The notes: generated from the sequence alone by a model not told the origin. Numbered from the stretch's first letter, positions 24,921 to 33,567 are shown. The stretch is DNA of 64,000 nt from Nonomuraea glycinis (GCF_014646515.1 NZ_BMNK01000009.1:186001-250000); one strand, 5' to 3'. Program-made: numbers and translations.

Positions 24921-25931
24921 TCAGACCCGCGTCTTGTCCTTGCTCCGCGCGGCGTAGCCGAGCGCCCCCGCCACCAGCAGCGTCAGCCCGACCCCGATGA
25001 TCCCCGCGATGCCCACGGGGATCCCGCCCACGTCACCGTAGTCGGCCAGGCTCCAGGTGCCGAACAGGTGGTCGCCCGCCTGGCTCAGGAAGCCCTGCTC
25101 CTCCCCCACGGCCTCCAGCCCGTCCGGGTCACCGGAGGCGAAGAAGGACACCACACCCGCCAGCAGCAACGTCAGCCCGAGCGCGCCGAACACGAACGGC
25201 CTGCTGCCCACCGAGGGCGCGGGATCGGCCTGCTCCTGCGGCGTGACCGTGCTGGTCCCGTCCGCGCCGCGCAGTTCCAGCGGCCGGGCGATCCCCCGGG
25301 CGCCGTACACGAGGTCGGGACGGACGGCGAGCACCGCGCCCACGGTGAGCGCGGTGATCAGCGCCTCGCCGATGCCGATGAGCACGTGCACCCCGCCCAT
25401 CGCGACGGCGACGGCGGCCAGGTCGATCGGCGCGGTGCCGCCGATCCAGAACAGCGCGGTGAACGCCAGCGCGGAGGCGGGCACCGAGAGCAGCGAGGCG
25501 ACGAAGGCCGCCACGGTGATCCCGCCCCGGCCGCCGGCCAGGCGGGTGATCAGCCTGAAGACGCCCCAGCCGACCAGCACCGTGACGATGCCCATGAGGA
25601 AGATGTTGACGCCCAGCGCGGTGAGCCCGCCGTCGGCGAAGAACAGCGCCTGGACGAGCAGCACCACGGTCATACAGAGCACGCCGGTATAGGGCCCGAC
25701 GAGGATGGCCGCCAGCGCGCCGCCCAGCAGGTGACCGCTGGTCCCCCCGGCGACCGGGAAGTTCAGCATCTGGACGGCGAAGATGAACGCGGCGACGAGC
25801 CCGGCCATGGGCGCGGTCCTGTCGTCGAGCTCGCGCTTGGCCCCGCGCAGGCAGACGGCCACCCCGGCGGCCGCCACCGCCCCTGCCGAGATGGACACGG
25901 CCGCGTTGAAGAAGCCATCGGGTACGTGCAC
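24921..25931 (-). CDS. cbiM: Cobalt/nickel-specific S component fused to PDGLE domain
   Basis: A 336-residue fusion of CbiM/NikM (about 1-215) with a C-terminal PDGLE/CbiN-like part (about 245-330; DPDGLEAVGEE). The N-terminus decides the start: a GTG at 25931 has GGAGG six bases upstream and gives M-H-V-P-D-G, which places the metal-binding His at position 2 as CbiM requires. Further motifs are GGTSGHLLGGALAAI and GGVHVLIGIGEALIT. Whether Co or Ni is carried cannot be read. A tandem TTGCAC site overlaps the putative promoter. No cobalamin riboswitch is seen in the 72 bp upstream. Confidence 0.93.
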   Translation of the reverse strand: MHVPDGFFNAAVSISAGAVAAAGVAVCLRGAKRELDDRTAPMAGLVAAFIFAVQMLNFPVAGGTSGHLLGGALAAILVGPYTGVLCMTVVLLVQALFFADGGLTALGVNIFLMGIVTVLVGWGVFRLITRLAGGRGGITVAAFVASLLSVPASALAFTALFWIGGTAPIDLAAVAVAMGGVHVLIGIGEALITALTVGAVLAVRPDLVYGARGIARPLELRGADGTSTVTPQEQADPAPSVGSRPFVFGALGLTLLLAGVVSFFASGDPDGLEAVGEEQGFLSQAGDHLFGTWSLADYGDVGGIPVGIAGIIGVGLTLLVAGALGYAARSKDKTRV

Positions 25932-25965
25932 GACGATCCTCCGAACCAAGGGTGCGAACGTCCCT

Positions 25966-25993
25966 ACTTTAGGACATCGTCTTGCACTTGCAC
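25966..25993 (-). promoter_or_regulatory. cbiMQO promoter with tandem TTGCAC repeat
   Basis: A minus-strand TAAAGT (25966-25971) fits a -10 box. Two adjacent TTGCAC hexamers (25982-25993, plus strand) cover the -35 position. Direct hexamer repeats of TTGCAA type are the target of the nickel repressor Nur in Streptomyces, although with 5-bp spacing; the match is suggestive only. Confidence 0.4.
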
Positions 25994-26003
25994 ATAGGTG
26001 GCA

Positions 26004-27815
26004 TTAGCGCATGATTCTTCGGAAGACCATCCGCGCGGTGAGCTGCCGCACGACCGTGCTGAGCCGCCCCTTGCCCGAGGTCGCGTACGGGCGCACGCTC
26101 CGCAGCACGGTCCCGCCCAGCCAGCGGCGCGGCGCGGCCACCGTCTCGGCGTCCGTCTCGATCCTGAACCTGGCGGGCGGCCCGCCGAGCTCCAGCTCCA
26201 GATAGGCGTCCCAGGTGCCGGGGGCGTAGCGGCCCATGGCCTGCCTGGCGACGAAACCGCCACCGGGCAGCGCGATCACCCGCTCGGCCCGCTCGCGCCC
26301 GCTGCGCCGCTCGCGCCAGACCAGCCGCCGCACGGCGGAGGCGGGCGGCACGGTCCCGACCACGCTGATCTCCCCGTCGACGACCAGCCGCCGCCCGAAC
26401 GACCAGCTCGTCCTGGTGATGCGCACCCTGCCGGGCACCCCGACGACGTACCCGCCGACGTCGACGCTGAGGTTGCCGTTCTCCCTGGTGAAGTACGGCA
26501 GCACCACCACGCCGTCGAGCAGCCGGGGCGCCGGGCGGGTGAGCCCGTCCTCCCGGTCCGCGCCGAGCCTGCCGGACCTGACGACGCCTTCCAGCTCGAT
26601 GGTCACCCGCAGGTCCCACACCCCGGAGCCGAGCGCGCCCACGTCGATCCTGGCGGTGAACCGGTCCCCCGCGATCTCCGCCGGCACGACCAGCTCGCGC
26701 TCCGGCTCCTGCCGCGAGCGCAGCACCAGGGACACGGACTCGTGCGCGCCGATCCCGGCCAGCGCGGCGACGCCCATCACCACCAGCCGGTCGCCGTCCC
26801 AGCGCAGCCCGGTCAGCCGCCGCCGTACGGTCGCGCTCTCGATGTCGGCCAGCCGGACCAGCCGGTCGACGTCGCCGAGCGCGGCCAGCCGCTGCCGGTC
26901 GGTGCCGCTCAGCCGCTGGTAGACGCCGGGGGTGAGCCACTGGTCGCAGATGCCGGCCACCGCCTGCGCGATGTCCTTGCGCTTGACGTCCCCCGCGGCC
27001 AGGAACGGCGCGCCGAGCTGCGCGAAGGCGTCCAGCTTGAAGTGCCGCAGCAGGAGGTGGTCGCGCAGCGGTCCGGGCGGGATGTGCTCGGCCATGAGCT
27101 GGATCGGCCCGCGGATCATGGCGAGCCAGGCGACCGGGTCGCGGCTGTCCGGACGCTGCATGACGCTGCTGCCGTCGGCCCTGGCGACCAGGTGGTAGCA
27201 GTCGTAGTCGGCGACCACGGAGATCGTCTCGGCGTGGCAGTAGGCGTGCACGCTGAAGTAGATGTCCTCGCCGACCAGCAGCCCCTCGCGGAACCTGATG
27301 TGGTGCCGCTCCAGCAGCTGCCGGCGATACAGCTTGAAGCAGCACAGACTGTTGTAGACAGCGCTGTCGCCCAGCTCCGCGCGCTCCACGCTGCGCTGGA
27401 ACATCGAGGCCGGAGCCCGCCTGCCATGCCCCACGATCTTGCCGAGCACGATGTCGGAGTCGTTCCTGTCGGCCATCGCGACCAGGCGTTCGAGGGCCTC
27501 AGGGCCGAGATGATCGTCGGCGTCGCAGAAGAACACGTAACGCCCGCCGGCGTGGTCGAGGCCGACGTTGCGCGGCCGGCCGGCGCCGAGCCCGCCTTCG
27601 ACCCGGATGACCCTGACGACACCGCGATGGTAGGTGGCGTAGAGGTCGAGCAGATCGGCACTGCCGTCGGTCGACCCGTCGTCGACGACGATGATCTCCT
27701 TGCTGACCCGCTGCACCAGCGCGGAGGTAAGGCATCTGTCCAGGTAGGCCCGGCAGTTGTGAGCGGGAATGATGATGCTCACATCGATCGCGTCGTCGCT
27801 GCCGGTTGTCACCAT
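26004..27815 (-). CDS. Family 2 glycosyltransferase with C-terminal beta-rich domain
   Basis: A protein of about 603 residues. The N-terminal GT-A domain has VSIIIPAHNC, VVDDGSTDGS and the metal-binding FFCDADDH. Helical and beta-rich parts follow (from about residue 330), similar in layout to wall-polymer glycosyltransferases that attach sugars to polyol phosphates. No membrane helix is seen, so it would act on the cytoplasmic face on a lipid-linked or polymer acceptor. The ATG at 27815 is four codons before the GT-A strand region; its ribosome-binding site is weak. The frame is open 100 codons upstream but with poor composition. Confidence 0.85.
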   Translation of the reverse strand: MVTTGSDDAIDVSIIIPAHNCRAYLDRCLTSALVQRVSKEIIVVDDGSTDGSADLLDLYATYHRGVVRVIRVEGGLGAGRPRNVGLDHAGGRYVFFCDADDHLGPEALERLVAMADRNDSDIVLGKIVGHGRRAPASMFQRSVERAELGDSAVYNSLCCFKLYRRQLLERHHIRFREGLLVGEDIYFSVHAYCHAETISVVADYDCYHLVARADGSSVMQRPDSRDPVAWLAMIRGPIQLMAEHIPPGPLRDHLLLRHFKLDAFAQLGAPFLAAGDVKRKDIAQAVAGICDQWLTPGVYQRLSGTDRQRLAALGDVDRLVRLADIESATVRRRLTGLRWDGDRLVVMGVAALAGIGAHESVSLVLRSRQEPERELVVPAEIAGDRFTARIDVGALGSGVWDLRVTIELEGVVRSGRLGADREDGLTRPAPRLLDGVVVLPYFTRENGNLSVDVGGYVVGVPGRVRITRTSWSFGRRLVVDGEISVVGTVPPASAVRRLVWRERRSGRERAERVIALPGGGFVARQAMGRYAPGTWDAYLELELGGPPARFRIETDAETVAAPRRWLGGTVLRSVRPYATSGKGRLSTVVRQLTARMVFRRIMR

Positions 27816-28138
27816 CGCCACTATCAACCCGCCCCTCGGCGTCACAGCGTGCTTGCGGCTCGTATCAGTATGTGACCAGGGGCCAGGGTGGCGTGGGCCG
27901 ATCGGAGGTCTTGGTACCCCGGCTTTGCCCAGGGCGGTTATTCCGCGCAATCCGCAAAAAAGCCAGGTAAGCCCGCATTCCCCCTGCACCGAATCGGCTT
28001 CGGGGGCGTTGTTATCCCCCTGGGGAGAAGAGAACCTCTCCGGGGGAACAGTGCCGTACCCCCCGCCACCGGCGAGTGATCCACAGGAGGGGGTAACGCG
28101 TCTACAGTTAGGCAACCTTGACGGTGGAGGTGGCGGGT
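27816..28138. other. Intergenic region with hairpins
   Basis: 323 bp between divergent genes. An imperfect hairpin CCCCCTGGGGAGA / TCTCCGGGGG lies at about 28015-28045, and TACAGT at 28103-28108 could be a -10 box for the plus-strand gene. No ORF worth calling. Confidence 0.45.
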
Positions 28139-28492
28139 ATGGGATCGGTTCTCCGCACGCGGATGGCAGGAAAAGGATCGGCTGTGCACACTGCTGAGTT
28201 CATCGTCTCCTCAGCTCGGCTGGGAGAGCTCTACGAATGTTCGGCGCTGCTCCGCCGTACCAGGTTGCGCGCGGAGGAGATCGTCGACGAGGCGCGCGCG
28301 CTGCTCGACGAGGCCGAGCGGCACGGCGACGCGGAGCGGGTGCTGACCCTGACCGATGAGCTGGAGGAGGCCCGCCAGGCCTACGCGAAGGTGCTGAACG
28401 CGTACGTCATCATCTGCCGGCGGATCGACGCGGAGCGGCAGGAGATCCTCCAGGCCCAGATCGAGCACGACCGCCTGTCCGGGGTGGCCTGA
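28139..28492 (+). CDS. Small helical protein, probable coiled coil
   Basis: A 117-residue protein, highly charged and helical through about residues 25-110 (RRTRLRAEEIVDEARALLDE, EERQEI-like heptads), with no membrane segment. The ATG at 28139 has GGTGGAGG eight bases upstream; a downstream GTG at 28184 is an alternative. No family recognised. Compositionally it resembles small actinobacterial coiled-coil proteins of unknown role. Confidence 0.65.
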   Translation: MGSVLRTRMAGKGSAVHTAEFIVSSARLGELYECSALLRRTRLRAEEIVDEARALLDEAERHGDAERVLTLTDELEEARQAYAKVLNAYVIICRRIDAERQEILQAQIEHDRLSGVA

Positions 28493-28556
28493 CCGTTCGC
28501 CTATCGCTTGTGAACCTCTGGGGCTCCTGAGCCGTCTCTAGGTCAGGGAGGCCCAC

Positions 28557-28664
28557 ATGCGCGTCCTTGACGGTCTCGCGGCGAGCGATGTCGACGAGCT
28601 CCAACTGGAGCTGCTGTTGATCGTGGCGCTGCACGAAGAGGCGGAACGACTGGCCGCCGAATGA
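28557..28664 (+). CDS. Very small acidic helical protein (35 aa)
   Basis: ATG with GGGAGG five bases upstream and a 35-codon frame of high GC3: MRVLDGLAASDVDELQLELL continuing to AERLAAE. The product would be a single amphipathic helix with many Leu and Glu. It follows the coiled-coil gene by 64 bp and is followed by a hairpin. No homologue can be named. Confidence 0.5.
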   Translation: MRVLDGLAASDVDELQLELLLIVALHEEAERLAAE

Positions 28665-28669
28665 ACGGG

Positions 28670-28703
28670 CTCCAGCTCCCCGGGGCGTCCTGAGGAGCTG
28701 GAG
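28670..28703. terminator. Hairpin between small convergent genes
   Basis: 10-bp stem CTCCAGCTCC / GGAGCTGGAG with a 14-nt loop, directly after the 35-residue ORF and before the stop of the minus-strand small ORF. Confidence 0.6.
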
Positions 28704-28719
28704 CAGGGGCATCCGGCCC

Positions 28720-28896
28720 TCAGTCGGCGCACCTGGGCAGCACCTCGTCGCCGCCCGGGTCGGCGGCGAGCAGGCGCTCCACGAGCTGGCGCTGCTGCTC
28801 CGGAGTGAGCCGCACCGGCCAGACCGCGGGCAACATCATCAGGTCGCCGTTGGGCATCTCGACAAGGTCAACGGGGAATGGTGGGGAGGAGATCAC
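28720..28896 (-). CDS. Small hypothetical protein (about 58 aa)
   Basis: The frame from a GTG at 28896 gives a proline- and leucine-rich protein (FPVDLVEMPNGDLMMLP, then RLTPEQQRQLVERLLAADPG). The second half looks like a real amphipathic helix. The start is uncertain: an internal ATG in VEMPNG (about residue 14) is possible. No strong ribosome-binding site; function unknown. Confidence 0.45.
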   Translation of the reverse strand: MISSPPFPVDLVEMPNGDLMMLPAVWPVRLTPEQQRQLVERLLAADPGGDEVLPRCAD

Positions 28897-29002
28897 AATG
28901 GCGTCATTCTCGCACGTCAGATGCCTCCGCGAGTCTTGTTCGCGTCCTCGCCACGGGCTGGGGCTCCGACAGTTTCCGCAGGCCAGAGCAGCATTTGCCG
29001 AC

Positions 29003-29572
29003 TTATAGTGATTTGCTCCGGGCGCGGAACGCCGCGGTCTTGACCCGGTTCTGGCACGGCGTGGAACAGAACCGGCGGGTCCCGTTCCGCGAGACGTCCA
29101 CGTACACCCGATCGCAGTGCGGCGCCGTGCACACCCCCAGCCGGTCGGCGAACTCGCTGCCCAGCACGAGCGCGAGCCCGGTGGCACAACTCGCCGCCCA
29201 GTCCCCGGCCATGGCGCCGCCGGGGCCGTGGAAGTGCAGGTGCCACGGCTCCCCGTCGTGCCGCTGGAGCATCGGCCTGGCGTCGGTCTCCACCAGCAGC
29301 GCGTTGATCCGCAGCGCGGCGGTGTCGAGGTCGCCCGCCGCGACCGCCGCGAAGACGGCACGCAGCCGCAGCGCGACCTCGACCAGCTCGGCGGCCTCGG
29401 CCTCGGTGGCGGGCCGGTGCTCCGGGTAGCCGACCCGCAACCCCTCGGTGGCGGCCGCGGCGACGTCGGCGGGCGGTGGCGCGGGCCGGCCGCGCCGCTC
29501 TCCGGGGGTCAGGCTGTTGACCAGCCCCACGGCCACTTTGATGACCCCATCCGTGTGACTGTTGAAGTCCAA
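29003..29572 (-). CDS. CGNR zinc-finger (ABATE) regulator
   Basis: A 189-residue putative transcription factor. The N-terminal ABATE-type domain spans about residues 1-140 (LVNSLTPGERRGR, LRLRAVFAA, LHFHGPG). A C-terminal zinc finger (about 145-185) has four Cys: CTAPHCDRVYVD and CSTPCQNR, with CQNR in place of the family CGNR. It is divergent from the methyltransferase gene; a 34-bp inverted-repeat region between them could be its operator. Ligand unknown. Confidence 0.9.
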   Translation of the reverse strand: MDFNSHTDGVIKVAVGLVNSLTPGERRGRPAPPPADVAAAATEGLRVGYPEHRPATEAEAAELVEVALRLRAVFAAVAAGDLDTAALRINALLVETDARPMLQRHDGEPWHLHFHGPGGAMAGDWAASCATGLALVLGSEFADRLGVCTAPHCDRVYVDVSRNGTRRFCSTPCQNRVKTAAFRARSKSL

Positions 29573-29599
29573 TTGACCAGTTACGCCTTCTGCTTTAGT

Positions 29600-29633
29600 T
29601 TGTGACTATCGAAAGTCTAGACGACAGTCACAA
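29600..29633. promoter_or_regulatory. Inverted repeat in divergent promoter region
   Basis: TTGTGACT (29600-29607) and AGTCACAA (29626-29633) form a perfect 8-bp inverted repeat. Between them is an 8-bp palindrome GTCTAGAC (29615-29622). It lies just upstream of the methyltransferase ribosome-binding site and could be an operator for the adjacent CGNR protein or an mRNA hairpin. Confidence 0.5.
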
Positions 29634-29643
29634 GGAGACTTCT

Positions 29644-30396
29644 GTGCTCACCCACGATGCCGCACTCGACTGGATCGCGCGCTGGGACCGTCAGCAGGAG
29701 GGCTACCTGCCCGACCGTGAGGAGCGCTTCACCGCCCTCATCGACGCCGTCGAAGCCCTGGACCGCCCCGACCCGCTGGTCATCGACCTCGGCTGCGGCC
29801 CCGGCTCCCTGTCCGCCCGTCTCCTGAGCCGCCTGCCCAAGGCCCGGGTCATCTCCGTGGACGCCGACCCGCTGCTGCTCGGCCTGGGCCGGGCCGCCTA
29901 CCCGCACCTCACCTTCGTCACCGCCGACCTGCGCACCCCCGGCTGGACGGCCGCGCTCGGCCTCGACCGTCCCGCCGACGCCGCCGTCAGCACCACCGCG
30001 CTGCACTGGATCTCGCCGCCCGACCTGGAGAGCATGTACGCCGAACTCGCCACCGCGCTGCGCCCCGGCGGCCTGCTGCTCAACGGCGACCACCTGGACA
30101 CGGACGACACCGCCCCCGCCCTGGCCCGGCTCGAACGCGCCGTGCACGACAAGCAGACCGAGCGGACCTTCGCCGGCGGCCGGCCCGAGGACTGGCGGGC
30201 CTGGTGGGACGCCGTCGCGGCCGACCCCGCCATGGCCGCGCTCAACGCCGCCCGCACCACCGCCGGCGCCGACCACCACGGCTCCGAGTCCCACCTGCTG
30301 TCCCAGCACGCCGACGCGCTGCGGGAGGCGGGGTTCAGCGAGATCGGCACCCTCTGGCAGCGTGGCAACAACCGCCTGCTCTGCGCCGTGCGGTAG
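29644..30396 (+). CDS. SAM-dependent methyltransferase (class I)
   Basis: A 250-residue enzyme with the Rossmann methyltransferase fold. Motif I is VIDLGCGPGSL; the acidic residue binding the SAM ribose lies in VISVDADP; ALHWISPPDL and LRPGGLLLNGDHL follow. A GTG at 29644 is preferred because AAGGAG lies six bases upstream; a GTG at 29602 in frame has none. The C-terminal end resembles small-molecule methyltransferases (trans-aconitate-like group), with the substrate unknown. Confidence 0.88.
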   Translation: MLTHDAALDWIARWDRQQEGYLPDREERFTALIDAVEALDRPDPLVIDLGCGPGSLSARLLSRLPKARVISVDADPLLLGLGRAAYPHLTFVTADLRTPGWTAALGLDRPADAAVSTTALHWISPPDLESMYAELATALRPGGLLLNGDHLDTDDTAPALARLERAVHDKQTERTFAGGRPEDWRAWWDAVAADPAMAALNAARTTAGADHHGSESHLLSQHADALREAGFSEIGTLWQRGNNRLLCAVR

Positions 30397-30404
30397 ACGG
30401 CTTC

Positions 30405-30410
30405 TACTGT
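30405..30410 (+). promoter_or_regulatory. -10 box for leaderless decarboxylase transcript
   Basis: TACTGT, six bases before the ATG of the PLP decarboxylase gene; no ribosome-binding site between. Confidence 0.5.
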
Positions 30411-30416
30411 GGCCCT

Positions 30417-31787
30417 ATGGACTCCCGTCTCGGTGACGATCTCGCCCAGCTCCCGGAACTGATCGACGCGACCGGCGCGTACGCCGTGCGCATCCTGGAC
30501 GGCCTCGGCGAGCGTCCCGTCGCGCGAGTGCCGGTGCGGCGCGAGCCTCTCCCCCTGCCGGACCCCGGGATCGGGACCCGGGGTGCGCTGGCGGCGTTCG
30601 CCGAGCGGTGGGAGCCCGGCTTCTCCGCCAGCGCGGGCTCCCGCTACCTCGGCTTCGTCACCGGCGGCTGCACCCCCGCCGCGCTGACGGGCGACTGGCT
30701 GACCGGCGTGCTGGACCAGAACCCGACGTCCGGCCTCGACTCCACCGCCCCCGACCTGGAACGGGAGACGGTCGCCTGGCTGCGCGAGCTGATCGGGCTG
30801 CCCGCCGCGCACGAGGGCGCCTTCGTCAGCGGCGCGACCATGTCCAACTTCGCCGGCCTGGCCATCGCCCGCGAATGGCTCGGCGAACAGCGCGGCATCT
30901 CCATCGCCGAACAGGGCATCGCGGCCCTCGGGCCGGTGCGCGTCCTGTCCGGAAGGGCGCACTCCAGCGTCGGCAAGGCGCTGTCCATGCTCGGCCTCGG
31001 CCGCTCGGCCCTGCACCCGGTGGACGTGCTGCCCGGCCGGGAGGCGGTCGACGTGGCCCGCCTGGACGCGGCGCTCGGCGCCTTGAACGGCGAGCCCGCC
31101 ATCGTGGTCGCCAACGCCGGGACGGTGAACACCGGCGACTTCGACGACCTGCGCGCCATCGCCGCCCTGCGCGACCGGCACCCCTTCTGGCTGCACGTGG
31201 ACGCCGCCTTCGGCGCCTTCGCCGCCCTGTCCCCCGGCCACGCCCACCTGCTCGACGGCCTGGCCGAGGCGGACTCCATCTGCGTGGACCTGCACAAATG
31301 GCTCAATGTGCCGTACGACAGCGCCGTACAACTCACCCGCCGCCGCGACCTGCAGACGCGCGTCTTCCAGAACGCGGCGGCCTACCTCGGCCCGGTGAAC
31401 GACGACCTCGTCCACCTGACCCCCGAGAACTCGCGCCGGCTGCGCGCGCTGGCGGCCTGGTTCGCCCTGGCCGCGTACGGCCGCGACGGGCAGGCGGAGA
31501 TCGTCCGGCGGGACCTCGCACTGGCGGAACTGCTGGGCGAGCGGATCGCCGCGATGCCCGCCTACCGGCTGCTCGCGCCCGTCAGGCTGAACGTCGTCTG
31601 CTTCACCGTCGCCGACGATCCCGCCCGCATCGGCCAGGTGGCACAGGCGGTCACGGACTCGGGCGAGGCGTTTTTGACGACGACCACGTACGAAGGGGTG
31701 CCGGCGCTGCGCGCGGCCTTCAGCAACTGGCGCACCACGCGAGCCGACGTGGACCGGGTGGCGAAAGCGCTGGAGCGGGCCGCCTGA
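30417..31787 (+). CDS. PLP-dependent decarboxylase (group II, aromatic amino-acid type)
   Basis: A 456-residue fold-type I PLP enzyme. Motifs: GFVTGGCTPAAL, SGATMSNFAGL, the His stacking on PLP in SGRAHSSVGKAL, HVDAAFGAF with the PLP Asp, and the Lys in CVDLHKWLNV. It would decarboxylate an aromatic or related L-amino acid; substrate not determined. The ATG is only 21 bp behind the methyltransferase, but TACTGT six bases upstream suggests its own leaderless promoter. Confidence 0.9.
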   Translation: MDSRLGDDLAQLPELIDATGAYAVRILDGLGERPVARVPVRREPLPLPDPGIGTRGALAAFAERWEPGFSASAGSRYLGFVTGGCTPAALTGDWLTGVLDQNPTSGLDSTAPDLERETVAWLRELIGLPAAHEGAFVSGATMSNFAGLAIAREWLGEQRGISIAEQGIAALGPVRVLSGRAHSSVGKALSMLGLGRSALHPVDVLPGREAVDVARLDAALGALNGEPAIVVANAGTVNTGDFDDLRAIAALRDRHPFWLHVDAAFGAFAALSPGHAHLLDGLAEADSICVDLHKWLNVPYDSAVQLTRRRDLQTRVFQNAAAYLGPVNDDLVHLTPENSRRLRALAAWFALAAYGRDGQAEIVRRDLALAELLGERIAAMPAYRLLAPVRLNVVCFTVADDPARIGQVAQAVTDSGEAFLTTTTYEGVPALRAAFSNWRTTRADVDRVAKALERAA

Positions 31788-31868
31788 CGCCGGGGTGCGC
31801 ATCCGGAATATCCGGGCGTCAGGACGCGTTCTCTGCGACCACCTGCCACTGAGAGAGGACGGGACGGC

Positions 31869-32381
31869 ATGACCACGAACCATGAGAAGGCAGTGCTCGC
31901 CGGCGGCTGCTTCTGGGGCATGCAGGAGCTGATCCGCGCGCTTCCGGGCGTCGTGACCACCCGCGTCGGATACAGCGGCGGCGACGTCCCCAACGCGACC
32001 TACCGCAACCACGGCACCCACGCCGAGTCGATCGAGATCACCTACGACCCCGCCGGGACCGACTACCGGGCCCTCCTGGAGTTCTTCTTCCAGATCCACG
32101 ACCCGACGACGAAGAACCGCCAGGGCAACGACGTGGGCCTCAGCTACCGTTCGGCCATCTTCTACACCAGCGACGAGCAGAAGCGCGTCGCGGAGGAGAC
32201 CATCGCGGACGTCGAGGCGTCGGGGCTGTGGCCCGGCAAGGTGGTGACCGAGGTCGCTCCGGCCGGGCCCTTCTGGGAGGCCGAGCCGGAGCACCAGGAC
32301 TATCTGCAGCACTACCCGACCGGCTACACCTGCCACTTCGTCCGGCCCGGCTGGCGGCTCCCCAAGCGCGCGACCGCCTGA
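31869..32381 (+). CDS. msrA: Peptide methionine sulfoxide reductase A
   Basis: A 170-residue repair enzyme that reduces methionine-S-sulfoxide in proteins. The catalytic Cys is in AGGCFWGM near the N-terminus; VGYSGG, HAESIEI and HDPTTKNRQGND are all typical. A Cys in TGYTCHF near the C-terminus may act as resolving residue. Single gene. The upstream purine-rich GAGAGGACGGG serves as ribosome-binding site. Confidence 0.96.
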   Translation: MTTNHEKAVLAGGCFWGMQELIRALPGVVTTRVGYSGGDVPNATYRNHGTHAESIEITYDPAGTDYRALLEFFFQIHDPTTKNRQGNDVGLSYRSAIFYTSDEQKRVAEETIADVEASGLWPGKVVTEVAPAGPFWEAEPEHQDYLQHYPTGYTCHFVRPGWRLPKRATA

Positions 32382-32420
32382 CACGTCCGCGTTTCCCCGG
32401 CTGTGTCCGCGCTTGCCCGG

Positions 32421-32897
32421 CTATGCGCGTACGACGCCCTCGTCGGGGACACGGACGAAGGTGGCGCCCGCGGCGACCGCGCGGGCGCCGAGGACGTGCC
32501 CGTCGCACATCCTCGTCTCGGTCCCGGCCCGGTCGATGACCTTCCACGTCACCGGCTCCTGGCACGGCTGACCGAGCCGGTCGTGACTCCAGTCGCGGCG
32601 GCACACCCGGCAGGTGGAGACGCCGCCGCTGGAGGAGAGCGTGTTGCCGTGCTCGGGGCAGACCCCCCACGACAGACCGCACGGCCGAGCCTGAAGCCTG
32701 ACCAGCTCAGCCGCCGCCCGCCGCAGCCCCTCCGCACCGCCGGCCAGCGAGTCCGCGGCCTGCCGGGCGACGGCGAGATGCTCGGGTTCGGGCTCCTGGG
32801 CTGGGCCGGGGGCGCTGTCGCAGAGCGCCAGAACCTCGGCGGTGAGCGCCTCGGCACGGCTCGCGAGGACGGTCAGGTGCTCGGGAGTGACAGTCAT
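32421..32897 (-). CDS. Hypothetical protein with Cys-rich C-terminal half
   Basis: A 158-residue protein. The first half is an alanine/leucine-rich helical segment (about 1-70). The second half contains paired Cys residues (CPEHG, CRVCRRDW, CQEPV, CDGHV), consistent with a small zinc-ribbon fold. The ATG at 32897 has GGGAG five bases upstream. No family named. It is convergent to msrA and 40 bp away. Confidence 0.75.
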   Translation of the reverse strand: MTVTPEHLTVLASRAEALTAEVLALCDSAPGPAQEPEPEHLAVARQAADSLAGGAEGLRRAAAELVRLQARPCGLSWGVCPEHGNTLSSSGGVSTCRVCRRDWSHDRLGQPCQEPVTWKVIDRAGTETRMCDGHVLGARAVAAGATFVRVPDEGVVRA

Positions 32898-33042
32898 ACG
32901 AGCTCCCATCTCACACAGGGCCACCGTGAGTACGGCCTGACCTGGACCCTACGTCGTATCCCCCGTAGGCGTTGACAGCCGCGCTCTCGGCGGGCAGGGG
33001 CCGTCCCGCACGCTTTTAAACGGCCACTATTTCGGACGGCCA

Positions 33043-33477
33043 CTATGAAATGGCCCCTGACCGACGGCGAGCCCTGATCGTCAGCACCACCATGACGAGT
33101 ACGGACGCCACGAACAGTGCCACCGATCCGGCCACCAGCGGGTTGACGAAGCCGGGCACCAGTTCGGGGCCGCAGGTCGTGTCATGCAGCGGCCACAGGC
33201 TCAGCGACCCACCCTCCGGACCGCGGTGACCGTACGCGTAGAGGTCCGGCCGGGCCAGCCCGCACCGGTCATCGGGGTCCGTCCACGCCCCGAAAGTCGT
33301 CGATTTCAGGCCGTACCCATAGGCGGCGAACGCCGCGCACAGCGCCGCGCCCGACAGCGACCACCCCACCCGCCACCGACCCCGCAACGCGAGCACCACG
33401 AGCACAAGACCCGCCACAGCCGACACCGGCCAGGCCAGCATCAACAGGAGCAGCACGACAAGGAGGACGAAGTTCAC
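33043..33477 (-). CDS. Small membrane protein
   Basis: A 144-residue protein with two or three N-terminal hydrophobic helices (about residues 3-32 and 38-57), an extracytoplasmic loop with two Cys (DDRCGLARP and TTCGPELVPG) that could pair, and a C-terminal helix (about 112-132) ending in basic RARRRSG. The GTG has a minus-strand TAGGGT seven bases upstream and no ribosome-binding site, so it may be leaderless. No family recognised. Confidence 0.7.
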   Translation of the reverse strand: MNFVLLVVLLLLMLAWPVSAVAGLVLVVLALRGRWRVGWSLSGAALCAAFAAYGYGLKSTTFGAWTDPDDRCGLARPDLYAYGHRGPEGGSLSLWPLHDTTCGPELVPGFVNPLVAGSVALFVASVLVMVVLTIRARRRSGAIS

Positions 33478-33567
33478 GAGCGTGACCCTATGGGGCGGTC
33501 GGGAACAGCTCGGGATCGGTCCTGCGGGCGCTGCCCGATCATCGGCGTTATCGACACCAGGACCGAA

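Noticed and set aside
28000..28050. Possible riboswitch in the hairpin-rich intergenic region
   Set aside because: Only a bulged hairpin can be drawn; no conserved riboswitch core is recognisable.
27816..28115. Upstream extension of the glycosyltransferase by 100 codons
   Set aside because: Composition is unlike a protein and the GT-A fold begins right after the ATG at 27815.
32228..32539. Frame spanning the msrA end and the intergenic region
   Set aside because: Arg-rich shadow with no start signals.
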